Assembly: GCF_905171775.1 (NCBI RefSeq)
Contig: NC_053494.1
Location: 50,998,511 to 51,062,510 of the forward strand
Reading direction: 5' to 3'
Origin: Rana temporaria
Taxonomy: Eukaryota > Chordata > Amphibia > Anura > Ranidae
Length of the DNA stretch: 64,000 nt
Below are positions 31,682 through 43,849 of the stretch, one piece after another; the first letter of the stretch is position 1; the number at the start of each line of letters is the position of its first letter. The position numbers and the translations under genes were made by a program. Under the pieces are notes generated by a model. That model ran no database searches, was not told the DNA's origin, and saw only the letters and a program-made list of their open reading frames with translations.

Positions 31682-32253
31682 AGCGGATCTCCCACGCCAA
31701 AAAAGTTATTTTCTGAATGGCTATTTAAAAGTTAATTTACCCTAATATGCGCAACTCACGTGTCCTGTCTCCGCATGCCGCTCCGCTGCTATACAGTGTG
31801 AAATAAAAACTTATATTCCCCCTTCCGGTTTCGGCACCATTTTAACTGTGGGCATAAGCCCACAGCCCGGCATTTCCTTTTTCCGGTGGATGCTGATGTC
31901 CCAGCATCCACCGCTCGATCTCGCGCATGCGCGCGAGCAACGGGGACCAGCGGAGAATTTTCAAACGCCCGCCCTTTCCTTTGTTTACATCCGCGTCACC
32001 TGCAAAACGAAGTCGCGCGATGTTTTTACTAACAGAGCGGAATATGATAATTAGGGAGCTCTGACACAGGCTCCCTCCCAGCAGACACAGCGCGGGACAG
32101 AAAACCCGACGGAAACCCGAGGGGCTGCAGACCGGAAGGCTCTATTTTTCACAAGGTATTGTAACACTGTTTAATATGAAAATAGACGATTATGCATTAT
32201 TTAGGAGCATTAGGAATATTAAGCGAAAGTTGAATTCAGGGTGGAGCTCCGCT
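31682..32253. mobile_element. TTAA element with AGCGGATCTCCC ends
   Basis: TTAA at 31678-31681 and 32254-32257. The termini are AGCGGATCTCCCACGCC and, reversed, AGCGGAGCTCCACCCTG, relatives of the AGCGGGAGTTCACCC ends at 44.1 and 46.7 kb. The GC-rich middle has CTCGATCTCGCGCATGCGCG. No coding capacity. Confidence 0.8.
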
Positions 32254-32321
32254 TTAAAGTGGTTGAAACTCCTTACATATGCCCAGTGAAGTGACTAGCC
32301 TTGGGTGATACATAGAGATTA

Positions 32322-33848
32322 CCTGCTTGCCAACCGCCACACACAGATATACTGCGGCAGAATGGCATGGCTGCGCAAAACCCTGTATGGGTACATCGTC
32401 TACTTTAAGAGCCGCAAGAGGATGCACATGCCCGTGCCCGCTGCACGGTGGGGGACCTTATGCGCGTGGACCGCGGGTGAAATCGCGTGCACATGAGCCA
32501 GCACACACACAAATCCTTGTTCTGTCAGGGGAGAGGAGACCTATCGTTTGTTCCTACTAAGTAAGAACAATGACAGGTCTCCTCCCCTAGTCAGTCCTAT
32601 TCCCCATACAGTTAGAACACACAAATCCCTGTTCTGTCAGGGGAGAGGAGACCTATCGTTTGTTCCTACTAAGTAAGAACAATAATAGGTCTCCTCCCTT
32701 AGTCAGTCCTATCCCCATACAGTTAGAATACACAAGTCCTTGTTCTGTCAGGGGAGAGGAGACCTATCGTTTGTTCCTACTAAGTAAGAACAATGATTGG
32801 TCTCCTCCCCTAGTCAGTCCTATCCCCATAGATTTAGAACACACAAATCCCTGTTCTGTCAGGGGAGAGGAGACCTATGGTTTGTTCCTACTAAGTAAGA
32901 ACAATGATTGGTCTCCTCCCCTAGTCAGTCCTATCCCCATACAGTTAGAATACACAAATCCCTGTTCTGTCAGGGCAGAGGAGACCCATCGTTTGTTCCT
33001 ACTAAGTAAGAACAGTGACAGGTCTCCTCCCCTTGTCAGTCCTATCCCCATACAGTTAGAACACACAAATCCCTGTTCTGTCAGGAGAGAGGAGACCTAT
33101 CGTTTGTTCCTACTAAGTAAGAACAATGATTGGTCTCCTCCCCTAGTCAGTCCTATCCCCATACAGTTAGAACACAAAAATCCCTGTTCTGTCAGGGGAG
33201 AGGAGACCCATCATGGTTCCTACTAAGTAAGAACAACAATAGGTCTCCTCCCCTAGTCAGTCCTATCCCCATACAGTTAGAACACACTGAGGGAACACAC
33301 ATTTAACCCCTTGACCGCCCCCTAGTGTTAACCCCTTCCCTACAAGTGACATTTACACAGTAATCAGTGCATTTTTATAGCACTGATCGATGTATAAATG
33401 TCAATGGTTCCAACGATGTGTCAAAAGTGTCCAATCTGTCCGCCGCAATGTCACAGTACCTTTAAAAATCACAAATCACCATTACTAATAATACAAATGC
33501 CATAAATCGTTCCCATAGTTTGAAGACGCTATAGCTTTTGTGCAAACCAATCAATATACGCTTATTGCGATTTTTTTAAAACATTTTTGGGGATATTTAT
33601 TATAGAAAAAAAAGGAAAAAATATTATTTTTTATTTTTTAAATTGTCACTTATAGAGCAAAAAATTAAGACTGCAGAGGTGATCAAATACAACTACAAAA
33701 AATCGCTATTTGTGGGGGGAAAAGGACGCAAATTTAGTTTGGGTACAGCATTGCATGACCGTGCAATTGTTAGTCAAAGCGACGCAGTGCCAAATTCTAA
33801 AAAGTGCTCTGGTCAGGCAGGGGGTAAAACCTTCCGGAGCTGAAGTGG
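32322..33848 (-). mobile_element. CCACTTGC TTAA element with expanded array
   Basis: The right terminus AGCTGAAGTGG precedes TTAA (33849-33852). The left region TGCTTGCCAACCGCCACAC parallels 29040. The landmarks AACCCCTTCCCTACAAGTG, TGTCCGCCGCAATGTC and GAGGTGATCAAATAC are shared with the other copies. It differs from them by carrying a 7-copy tandem array (32511-33289) where they have one unit. Confidence 0.78.
32511..33289. repeat. 111-bp tandem array, seven copies
   Basis: Units begin AAATCCYTGTTCTGTCAGGG near 32511, 32623, 32734, 32845, 32956, 33066 and 33177, about 111 bp apart. Each carries GGAGAGGAGACCTATCG, TTGTTCCTACTAAG, TAAGAACAATGA and GGTCTCCTCCCC, which fold into a stem. The period is 37 codons, so an open frame of 188 codons results; it is not evidence of a gene. 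Confidence 0.93.
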
Positions 33849-33851
33849 TTA

Positions 33852-34164
33852 AACAAATCCTCCTGCATAAGCTTATCCGCTGCCCCTTCTCCTCTCTACA
33901 GGAATTTTTACAGCTTGTCTGAACTATCAGAAAGCAGGGGGCGAGGAGTTAGAAAGGAGCACACCTCCCTTCACACAGCACACAGGAGCAAACAGAGCTG
34001 AGGCAGTGACTCACAGGCTGTGTGCTGGAGCTTCCTCCCCTGTTTATCTGATGGTGTCAGGAAAACTTGTCATAAGTTACTCATGCTAATAGCAGAGGAA
34101 TGAGGCAGCAGACAGATATGACATTCAGTGCTCTGTATTGATACACTATGGAGGGACACGCTTT
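33852..34164. repeat. Decayed interspersed repeat
   Basis: TTTATCTGATGGTGTCAGG and CTAATAGCAGAGGAATG are shared with 10490-10560. No gene. Confidence 0.45.
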
Positions 34165-34293
34165 GTTCATATTCCAAGTCATTTTGAAAGATGCTTAGGA
34201 AGAAAAAGTGATGTTTGAATAGATGCACTTTTCGTTTCTATTGATCTGTTTTTATGAAAATGTTAAGAAATAATTCTTATGAATATATGTGTG

Positions 34294-36599
34294 CAGAGGC
34301 GTATCTAGTGAAAGTGGCGCCTATGGCAAGCACTGAAACTGCGCCCCTGTCAAAACATTTGAAACCCGTCTTTCAGGTAACCTTAACAAAAAAAAAAAAA
34401 AAAACTACAAGTCAAACGCTTTAATTACCCCTTACACCAGAGTCAATAGTGTTACATCTTATATCACAGTCCCCCCCTTAGGCCTTGTACACACGATCAG
34501 TCCAAACTGATGAAAACGGACTGAAGTTCAGTTTCATCAGTCCAAACCTACCGTGTGTATGCCCCATGGGACTTTTGTCCTTCAGACCAAAGTTTTAGAA
34601 CTTGCTTTAAAATCGGACTGATGGACGCCTGACCGATCGGTCAAAACCGATTGTTAGTACGCAAAAGCATCGGTTCAAAACCCGCGCATGCTCAGAATCA
34701 AGTCGACGCATGCTTGGAAGGATTGAACTTCGTTTTTTTAGCACGTCGTGTTTTACGTCACTGCGTTGGACTCGATCGGATTTTGAACTGATGGTGTGTA
34801 GGCACATCAGACCATCAGAACATCAGACTTCAGCCTTCAGTCAGTTTTCATCGGATGGACTGATCGTGTGTACAGGGCCTTAGAGTTTCCAGAGAGCCCC
34901 CCTTACATCGGAATCCACAGAGTTCCCCTTCACACTGGGAAATCTGATCTAAAGAATGCTGTGGACTCTGGTGTCATCTTTATATACACTGTAAGGGGGG
35001 GGGGGACTCTAACACAAAGGGGATCTCTGCGGACTGGGATGTAGGGGGGCCTCTGATGTGAGGGGGTATCTGGTTATCACAGAGTCTAGAGATCCCATTT
35101 ACATCAGCGTTCCCCTTTACCCCAGTGTCTGTAGAGTTCCCCCTTAAAGCAGTTTGTCAGACAATAAGTATTTTTAGACAGGGGTCAGGTCAGCCATGGC
35201 AGCCCCCTAACACAGAGCTTTTTATTTTATATGACCAGCTCCCCCCCACAGTATGTGTGAGCATTTCCCCACCTCCATGGGACTACAAATTCCAGCATAG
35301 TAGGCTGTGCTCTTATTTCTCTGCTGCTCCCCAGTCTCCCACACACAGTGTGACTGAGAATGATGACTGCACTGATATACAAGAGGACACCCTCTCTCCC
35401 CGCTTGCAGCAGTGCTGCACAAACCCAGCCCCTGCCAGAGTCTGTGCCCCCACTACCCCCTTACCAGAGACCAGGGCCGCTGTTAGATATCATGGGGCCC
35501 CCTACAGCCTACCTGATGGGGCCCATGACCTCACACCTGGGTCCATCCCTGGCCCTGCCCTAACCTCAAAACATAATTCAGCTGTCTTCAAGTGATATTT
35601 ATCATCCCTTGTGATACCTTGGGTAGTGGCATATCCTCTTTATGGAGAAATCTGGGTTTATTAGGCCCATTGATCCCTCCTCTGCCCTCCAAGACATATT
35701 GGCTGCTTTCTTAGCTGGTACCAGCCAGGTAAATGCAGAACCCATACTGGAAGTGATGAAATCTTCATAACTTATGGCCTCAGTTGTCACAGAGGAGAGG
35801 GAGAAACTGATGTTCCTCCTTCTTTGTGCGCTGCCAATCCGACCAGATGGAATGGGAGAGCCTTTATTCCCATTAACTACATACAAGCGAGGAGGAGTTG
35901 ATATTTCAGCAAGCCGAATAAGTAGAACTAATCCCTCTATTTTACAGCCTCCTGGGCCCCTGTGTTTGATCTCATGGGGCCCAAAAAAATATGATTTAGA
36001 CTACAAAGGAGCCATGGCCTGCAGGGAGAGGGGAAAGCATGAAAAATGTGCCTGCATCGTAATCAAGAGGATCAGTCTCAGCATAAGGCACTGGCAGTAC
36101 AGCCGTTCCTCCTGCTGGGCAGGTGGCTGGGCTCTGCTTTTGTACTAATATGACCTCGAGTCAGAAGGCCTGTAAGGGGGCACCTCCTGACTGAGTCCAC
36201 AGTCCAGGTGTCCTGTCGAGAAATACACCGGCCCAATGCCACCGCTATAGTCCTGGATATAGCATCCCTGACAGCAGGCGGAGGAGTGATATTCAGCTGT
36301 CAGGGCTGCTGTCGCCGGAACTATAGAGTTAGCATGGGGAAATGCAGATGCCTGCTTACTCCGCGACCAGTGACTGCACTTACAGGAGTAAGAAATGAGA
36401 AATAGTCACACTTGCAGCGCTGCCATTGTCCATTAGCAAAGGTGCTGAAAAGGAGATCCAGCCTATGCTCGGGAGCCTGGAGGGAAGAAGAGACCATCAG
36501 ACCCTGGTAAGTGCATTGCTGCCCAGCCACTCACCAGCGCCCCCTTCATATGGCGCCCATGGCACTTTCCATGGCTGCCATACCCTAGATACGCCCCTG
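34294..36599. mobile_element. 2.3 kb non-autonomous hAT element
   Basis: The termini CAGAGGCGTATCTAG and, reversed, CAGGGGCGTATCTAG are flanked by an exact 8-bp duplication, TATGTGTG (34286-34293 and 36600-36607). The subterminal repeats also pair: GTGGCGCCTATGGCA with TGCCATACC / GGCGCCCATGGC. The interior of about 2.3 kb has only fragmentary open frames (35125-35595, 35774-36148), without a recognisable hAT transposase, and holds a nested MITE at 34481-34879. Confidence 0.92.
34481..34879. mobile_element. GTACACAC-type MITE nested in hAT element
   Basis: The termini GGCCTTGTACACACGATC and, reversed, GGCCCTGTACACACGATC are flanked by TTA at 34478-34480 and 34880-34882. A 3-bp TTA duplication with GGCC-type ends fits PIF/Harbinger as known. 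The arms extend inward with CAGTCCAAACTGATG / GATGGACTG. No transposase. Confidence 0.85.
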
Positions 36600-36712
36600 T
36601 ATGTGTGGGCCTGACTACTTTAGAATCCCAGTCCTGTACTTATGTCATTGGCAAGGAGTCAGGTCATAAAATATATCTATAGCTTTACGTGCTGTCATGC
36701 TTGGGGTTTTAG

Positions 36713-37834
36713 GCTCCGTTCTAGGCATTGCTATTTTACAGGAGTTTTTGCAGCGTTTTTGTACAGGCATTTTGAAGTTGACAAGTCACCAATAAATAGC
36801 AGTAAAATGCCTGTAATCTGCCAAAAAATAAGCTCCTGTACTTTTTTAAGTGACTACTCACACTCATGTGCGACTAGGAAACTACACACGCCTTCCTGTT
36901 CCCTTCGGGCCCGGATTCTTAAGCTCTGCTGGCGACAAAGCCTACAAGCTACCCAGACTCTTCAGCTACTATTTCCGGCAATCGGTTCTGGGATCTTCTT
37001 TGGAGTATCCTCTGTCGCCATATAATAATTATTTCCTATCTTTAAAAACTGTGCATTTGCCCGAAAGTTTTCTACATCCATATACTATGGTGTTTTAAAA
37101 AACCTGTCCCAAGCCTACCAGGCCGGTCAGGTAACAGCATTGTATATGCTATACATTTATTCCCAATGGTCTGTTCCACACATTCCTGCGGAGATCTATC
37201 TTACATACCGTTATGCTCCTGATGAAGCGTTTTGAACGCAAAACATGTTGAGTAAAAGCGAGTAAAAGCAACATCCATCACTCTGCATTTTTAATCCAGT
37301 CCTAAGGATCTAAAAGTTTTTATATACCTCCTGGTGCTGTATGGTTTTGTTTTATAAACATATGTGCACTAGTATAAACTTTTATGTAATATTTCCTAAT
37401 GTCTGTACTGTGAAAATATGCTGATATTCAAAGTTATGTATATCATCTTTTCCTTCGTATACTTTTTATTTTTATGAATAAATATATTTATAGATTTTCT
37501 ACTATATCTACTTGTACCGTCTAAAGTCCATTTCATTAGCCCAGATTAATTCCCAGTTACATATTATCGGGACATTGGTACACTGTTACATTGGCATTCA
37601 CAGCGTTAGTCGCCCTGTGTTTTATGCATCTTTTCTAGCAAGATCCATTTAAATATTCAATACTGATCTGACCTCTGTATATGCACGTTCCCCTTTAATG
37701 GGCTTTGTTTGTTAATTTAATGCTTGTCATCAATATGTCGCAGGTGGTTTTGTTTCTATACTTTATTGTACACTTTACTTGGTTTATTCTCTCAATAAAG
37801 AACCACTTTTTCAAAGAAAAAAAAACTAGCACAC
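36713..37834 (+). other. Possible retroposon with AATAAA and A-run end
   Basis: The stretch ends CTCAATAAAGAACCAC and TTTTTCAAAG followed by nine A near 37826, as in a polyadenylated retroposed transcript. I found no target duplication and no coding similarity. Around 37214-37250 CCTGATGAAGCG and GAACGCAAAACATG form a small hairpin also present at about 12656. Confidence 0.35.
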
Positions 37835-38135
37835 TATCAATTCAGTAGACTCCAGTGACCTGGCTGAGAATGCAGTGTAATCCTTCACTAGAGACCAGTC
37901 ACTTTGCTGAGAATGCAGCCTATCAATTTACTAGATACCGATGACATCACTAAGAATACACTTAACCTATTTACTAGGCACCAGTGATATCACTATTAAT
38001 GTAGCTTACTAATTTCCTAAGAATCAGTGAAATCACTGAGAGTGCTGTCTGCAAATTACTAGGCACCAGTATCATCACTATTTACTAGTGACCAGAAATG
38101 TAGAATGTAGCCTATCTATGCTCTAAAGACTTGTG
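37835..38135. repeat. Old ~43-bp tandem repeat, about six copies
   Basis: CTGAGAATGCAG-like words recur near 37864, 37907, 37950, 37993 and 38036, each about 43 bp apart and each preceded by ACTAGRCACCAGTGAYATCA-like sequence. Identity between copies is low, so the array is ancient. Confidence 0.7.
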
Positions 38136-38639
38136 GCATTACTCAGAATGCTCTAATCTTCATTTCATTGCAGTGGATGCATAGAATTTGAAATTCAATT
38201 CAATTTAGACTTCTGGAAATACAAGTTAGGTCAATCACTCTGGCGCTATGATAATTCTTTATATCATGCAATTTCATACATTATATAATTTATTTGCTTG
38301 GACAGAAGATCCGTTCAAAGAAACACTTCAGTTGCACATGAGCATTTTGTATTAGTTGTCCTGCTCATTGAATCCCTAACTTCTGAATGGTCACCAATCT
38401 GAGACTGATGCAAAGCAAGTCTCCCAGTCCCTAGTTCTGAGCACTATCCTCTCTGCAGTTTTGCTCAGCACAGAGTTAGGTGACAGGAAGTTGCATTACT
38501 ACCCTTTTAATGGGAAAAAAAAGTTTTAGGTCAACTTTATTTTATCTTTTTTTAAGGCCACCCTGTCAATATGTTAAAATAATTACATTGAAAGAGATCA
38601 AGCCTGTACATCAATATGTTGTATGCTTACCTTGCTGTT
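38136..38639. other. No gene seen
   Basis: AT-rich; no repeat or gene recognised. Confidence 0.4.
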
Positions 38640-40390
38640 GGGTGGTGTGTTATGCCCTGTACACACCCTGGACAACCTCTCCTCTTCACCTCCAGCACAT
38701 ACACTTTGTATCACTCCCAGGACCAGCAAGCACTGTTGTTGAGGCCTGATACTGGCTCAACCAGGCACAAAGCAAATCCTCTTTCCAGGCAGAGACCGTG
38801 GGCCCCTATAGTGTAGCAAAATATGGTAGTCCTAGCGATAGCGGTCCCAAACGTGGCTACTGATCCCGGTACCACCTCTTCAGGCCCTGCCAGCCCTCCT
38901 GGCTGCAGCTGCCTCTTTCCTCTGCCCATGCCATCACAGATCACCTGACTGGCTCTGCACCCATCCCGGACTGCTCCATCCCAGTCCTCTGCTCCTGACA
39001 GCGTGTCACACGCCAGCCCACTTGGCTGATCCGGTTGCTCCCTGAGACTTGCTACTTTTCTCCCGATGTCCTCCTTGCTCCCAGTGCCTCCTGTCTAGGA
39101 CACCTCCATCCGTTTGAGGAGGGCCCTGTCCACACACGAGCCAAGGCCCAAGTTCAACCCCCAGACTGGGAAACTCCTCCAAAAGCCACCAACAGCCTAA
39201 CATTCCATCTCCAGCTTCCACAACAACTCTCCCCCCCCCAGCTGGGCTGACCCTGAGTATTTGAGGGGGCCTGCCCCTGCCAATCCAAGTTGGGGATTGG
39301 TCAGGACCCTCAGAATACTCCAGGCAGCTCCACCTTAGTTCCCCTCCCATTCTTTAGACGGTACCAGAAAATTTTGGAAGTAGGGGGGGTCTCAGTGATC
39401 CTGCCTGTGAGTCACCCAGCTCTCCCTGGATTTCTGCCCAACTCAGGATAAAAACAGACAGGCCTGGCTGCCAGCCAAGTCTGCATACATTTACCTGTAC
39501 TAGAATAAACTATTCTCTCTTCTAGCACTAGAGGGTGCTGCACTTATCCCCCCTTACTCACAATTGCTTGTTACTCAATGAGCAGTCCAGGGTATTTGTG
39601 TGTTTTTTTTATATGTATTGTGGAACTTGGATTGGGAGAAGGGAATAGTGGGGTACTCCAACTTGAACTATTTACAGTAGATAAGGACAACTCTCACTTG
39701 GCCTCACTAGAAGATTTGTGGAAGCAGACACACTGCTTTTACCATACTGCCACATGTATGGAAAGAATTAAGTCTTCTTGCTCTCTATAGCAACAGACTT
39801 GATGCAACCACTTTATCTTCAGGACACTCTGTAGCATCCCCCTGACTGACACCAGTCTACTGACTCTTCTAGCTGAATGGGGTGGCCCTCACATGACAGG
39901 CCCAAAGACACAGATCTGTACTCACTGTAGGCAGAATCAGATCCTTGCTGCCGTCCACCTTCCAGTCAGCTGTGCAGGACTTCTGGGTTCAGCTCCTCTC
40001 TGACTTCAGGGCCTCAGGTCGACTACCCAAGGCTGCATGACAACTTCTACAGAGGAGGTCCCTCTGGGACCTTGCTCTGCAGCTGAACGACCTTGTGCCA
40101 TTGGCATTTATATATTATCCCAGCATGCATTGATGCAATTTCCTCGGCCAATAGCAAGGGCTGTAACAACGCCTGTGCCCTCACTTGTCAGGTCTCCTCC
40201 CACTGTCCACTATACCTTCCTATTGGACCAGTGTGGGACATTCAGACAAGCTGAGCTATACCTGAGCTGCACCTGAGTACAATGAGCAGACCTTACCAAT
40301 AGATCCTGCTCCCTGGTAGGCAGAGATCAATAAAAGTTTGCCTGACAATCTTCCTGGTAAGCAGAAAGACCAAAAACGATACTCTCTTCT
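38640..40390 (+). other. GC-rich stretch, possible decayed LTR sequence
   Basis: Two segments end in LTR-like fashion: AGAATAAACTATTCTCTC (about 39503) and CAATAAAAGTTTGCCTGAC (about 40329), each a polyadenylation signal shortly before CTCTCTTCTAGCAC, which occurs at about 39515 and 40382. The second segment also has GCATTTATATATTATC (about 40106), a TATA-like box. I cannot define both ends of either unit, and there is no coding similarity. Confidence 0.3.
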
Positions 40391-42013
40391 AGCACCTACC
40401 TATTATTCATACCATTTACGCTCATATTTTTTCTTTTCTCTTTTATTTTATAATTGATCTTGCTAAGAGGCAAATCAAATATGATGCCTGTAATTATGTA
40501 ATGAGCCCTAACGTGAAAGCATTGATTTGTAAAGGAACTGTAATGCCAGTGGTCGCTAGCAGCCTCATGTTACATGTTCCCAATCTCTGACTGTGTCTCT
40601 AATCAATCCTGTAGCATGTCTGTATTCTCTGGCAATCCTCTGGATCTTGTTCAGAGTCTCTGTCTTCTGTAGTGTGTTGCAGACTTTGACAGTTTTCTGG
40701 GTGTTATGTGTAACCCTTTGGTGATGTCAAGAGCCACCCTTGAAGCTCCCTATATCAAATATGTTGCCTCTGCTGCTATGTTGACATTGGGGAGCCCAGA
40801 GCTCAATAAATATCAACTATAAGAACAGAGGCATGTGAAAACTTTGTGATATTGACTGCCATATAAATATTTAATGCTGCAGGGAATATTGCATTAGTAT
40901 CCTAGGAAGTGTTTTGTTACAGATGGCAGGAGGTGGGCCAATTCATACAGGAAGCAATGTGCAGCGACATTAAATAAGTCATCCTTCCATGCAGTGGATG
41001 TACTTTTAACTTATTATGATTCGCTGTGCAATTTTTCAACCTTGTCACCGGGCTGATCATCCAGGAAAAAATCTTTAAATGAGTTCTTTGCCTTTAGCCA
41101 CAAACTAGTCGTATAAAATGGGCTAATATTTTCTGAATGTCATCTATTTTGTTCCATAATAGAACATTCCACTCAATTATTCCCCCCTTTTTACGACTTA
41201 GCCTACAAGTCTCTGAACAGCTTCTTTTTTTTTTTTTTTTGCTATATTAGATATAGTCATATGCGTATCACATTACTTTAGCATTAGCACAGGATTGAAA
41301 TGTAAAATAGGTCACTTTAAAACCGCAGTTCATGTTCCCATAATGACTGAGCAATAACTAGGGATGATGGAGTGGAATGGAAACGTGTGAGCTCCTGGAA
41401 GTAGAGTGGGTACTTATATCAATAACTTGTCCTCATTCATTGCTTCCAGCTATGACATATTGGTTTGTATTCTTCCCCAAACCATTTGCTTTCCACAATT
41501 CAGTTAAATCTTACTTTGCGAAAGTTACTATTCAAATTTAATTGCAAAACTTTCCTTAAACTGGGTGAATAAATGAATATAAACCTATCGTTTGTAAATA
41601 GTGTTTAGTTGATGGGGCGTTCTACATGTAAATGACAGCTTTTCAGCCCCAAAGTAGCTGTGAGAGCTGGGGAACAACCTGCTGTAATGCGCATTTCTTG
41701 GCTAAGGAGGAGTAGCACATTTCACTAAAGGATAATATGAGGTAAATATATAAGGCATCACATAAACCTATTAGTCAGGTAAATGGGAGGAGGTAGTGAC
41801 TAAGCTGCACCTTAAAGAAAGGTTCCCCTGGAGTTGGGGGTGCCATATAAATGACACATAAACTACCTCATCCCAGTTTCCATACCACTATCTTTGAGGG
41901 CACATATGATGCAGAATGGTCTGCACCAATATTTAGCCACAGGGGTTGTTGTCTTTTTTTTTTTTTATTATTTATTTCTGACCCTCCTTATAGTGCAATA
42001 CCCCACTGATAAA
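40391..42013. other. AT-rich stretch, no gene seen
   Basis: No open frame of note; T-runs at about 41226 and 41952. Nothing recognised. Confidence 0.45.
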
Positions 42014-42360
42014 AGCCTCGTACACACGATCAGTCCATCGCACCATTGGTTAAATAACCGATCGTGTCAGAACGCGGTGACGTAAAACACAACGACGTAC
42101 TGAAAAAAATGAAGTTCAATGCTTCCAAGCATGCGTCGACTTGATTCTGAGCATGCGTGGATTTTTAACCGATGGTCGTGCCTACTAACGATCGATTTTG
42201 ACCTATCCGTTAGGAATCCATTGGTTAAATTTAAAGCAAGTTGGCTTTTTTTTAAACGATGGTTAAATAACCTATGGAGCCCACACACGATCGGTTTTGA
42301 CCGATGAAAACCGTCCATCAGACCGTTGTCCTCTGTTTAACCTATCGTGTGTACGAGGCC
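42014..42360. mobile_element. GTACACAC-type MITE
   Basis: AGCCTCGTACACACGATC at the left matches the reverse complement of ATCGTGTGTACGAGGCC at the right. The interior has CGGTGACGTAAAACACAACG and AAGCATGCGTCGACTTG, which also occur at 34690-34760 (reversed) and 44800-44880, so these MITEs are one family. Confidence 0.85.
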
Positions 42361-43522
42361 TTTATGACTGGAATGAGCATGCCTGGTTCCTGCATATTAA
42401 CAGCACTTAAGTTGTGGGTATATCATCACATGCCTGTAATACTGGGCAGGAATCTCTAGCGAGGACCTTATATTTTTTCATGAAAAAAATCCATTATGAC
42501 CGTTAACTTTTTTTTATATGCCATCACTTACAACACAAATCCAAACTAGTTTTATTTCATTTTTTGACAATAGGCCATGCAAATGTCTTTGTAGCCCTGG
42601 GCTAACCATCCTTCCAGAACTATTAACATATGAGCCAAATGTAGCCTACATTTAAGCCTGGGGCACTCTATTCATTTTTCTTCTTTTGCAACCCCATGGA
42701 TTGCACAATTAAAAACTCTCAGCTCTGTTTGGAGCCGCTGTACTAACCCCCCACCCCACTGTCAGAACACTCCGATCAGAGCTCTGTGCCATTTATCCCC
42801 CATCTGATGGTACCTACGTTGTTTCTGGTCTGGCTGTCATATATCTGATAGGAGACAGAAATGATGAGAGTGGCCTCTCCTGTATTCCAAGGCCAAGCAC
42901 TCCTGGAAGTGTAACAGATAATGCCAAGGCACAGGAGGAATATGAGAGCCAGAGATGTTGATTGCAGGACCTCAAACTGGAGATGCTGACCCAGAAGATC
43001 CAGCAGAGCATATGGCCAGAAGTGTCAGTCCAGGGATCAGCAGCACCATGAAGAAAACCAGCAGATATTAAAGGGAAACTCCAGCTAGGCCGCAGGTTCA
43101 GGATGGCAGAGTCCACAAGTGATCACAGGAGGGAGGCCACATAAATACAAATAGATGGCTGTAGCTGATTTTAGAGCATCTAGGCATCCAGAGGTGGCAC
43201 TCAGTAAATACATGGAACAGAATCAGAGACAGTAGCAGAGTCATAGAGGAAGTCGGGATCAGTAACAAGCGGGCAGCGCAATACAGAATCACAAGCTGAC
43301 TCATAGTAGTGGGTTCAACTGAGGTCAAGAACTAGTAGGCAGTAGAAATACGGTAAGGGGGGCCAGGTCAGTGCTGTAACAGGAATCATATGCATGACAC
43401 AGGTCAGAACACAGAGTACAAGCTGAAGACCAGTAAGCATTGCCACTGAGTTAGAGCATTCTCAAAATAGGCTGTCTGGCACCAATGCTGACGTGGGCGT
43501 GTACACACTCGTACCCACACTC
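42361..43522. other. No gene seen
   Basis: Mixed sequence; short ORFs only, no domain similarity. Confidence 0.4.
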
Positions 43523-43525
43523 TAA

Positions 43526-43768
43526 TGCCGCATACACACGACTGTTTAAGAACCTGCTCTATTTTTTCCTAACGTTTTTCACATTCCAAAGGGTGATGCC
43601 ATTCGAATGGAACTTCCCCTTTATAGTGCCGTCGTAAGTGTTGTACGTCACAGCGCTTTGCTAGAGCATTTTTTATCACGATCGTGTGTATGCAAGGCAG
43701 GCTTGAAAGGAATCACGTTGAGAAAAACTTAGTTTTTTTCCGTGACATGAAAAACGGTCGTGTGTACA
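43526..43768. mobile_element. Short GCATACACACGAC-ended MITE
   Basis: TGCCGCATACACACGAC pairs with CGGTCGTGTGTACAAA. The core AGTGCCGTCGTAAGTGTTG and CAGCGCTTTGCTAGAGC matches 26911-27411 in reverse. It is a shorter deletion derivative of that element. Confidence 0.75.
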
Positions 43769-43849
43769 AACATGCACACTTCCGCATGCAGACGTGCACC
43801 TAGCTGTGAATATATGTGCAACGTCATGAGTAAAAACTTTGCACATGCT

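Noticed and set aside
32660..33226. 188-codon frame with a 37-residue repeat
   Set aside because: It is the 111-bp tandem array inside a TTAA element; the period equals 37 codons.
35125..35595. 156-codon frame inside the hAT element as transposase
   Set aside because: No hAT transposase motifs (no C-terminal dimerisation block, no DDE context) and a Pro/Ser-rich random-looking composition.
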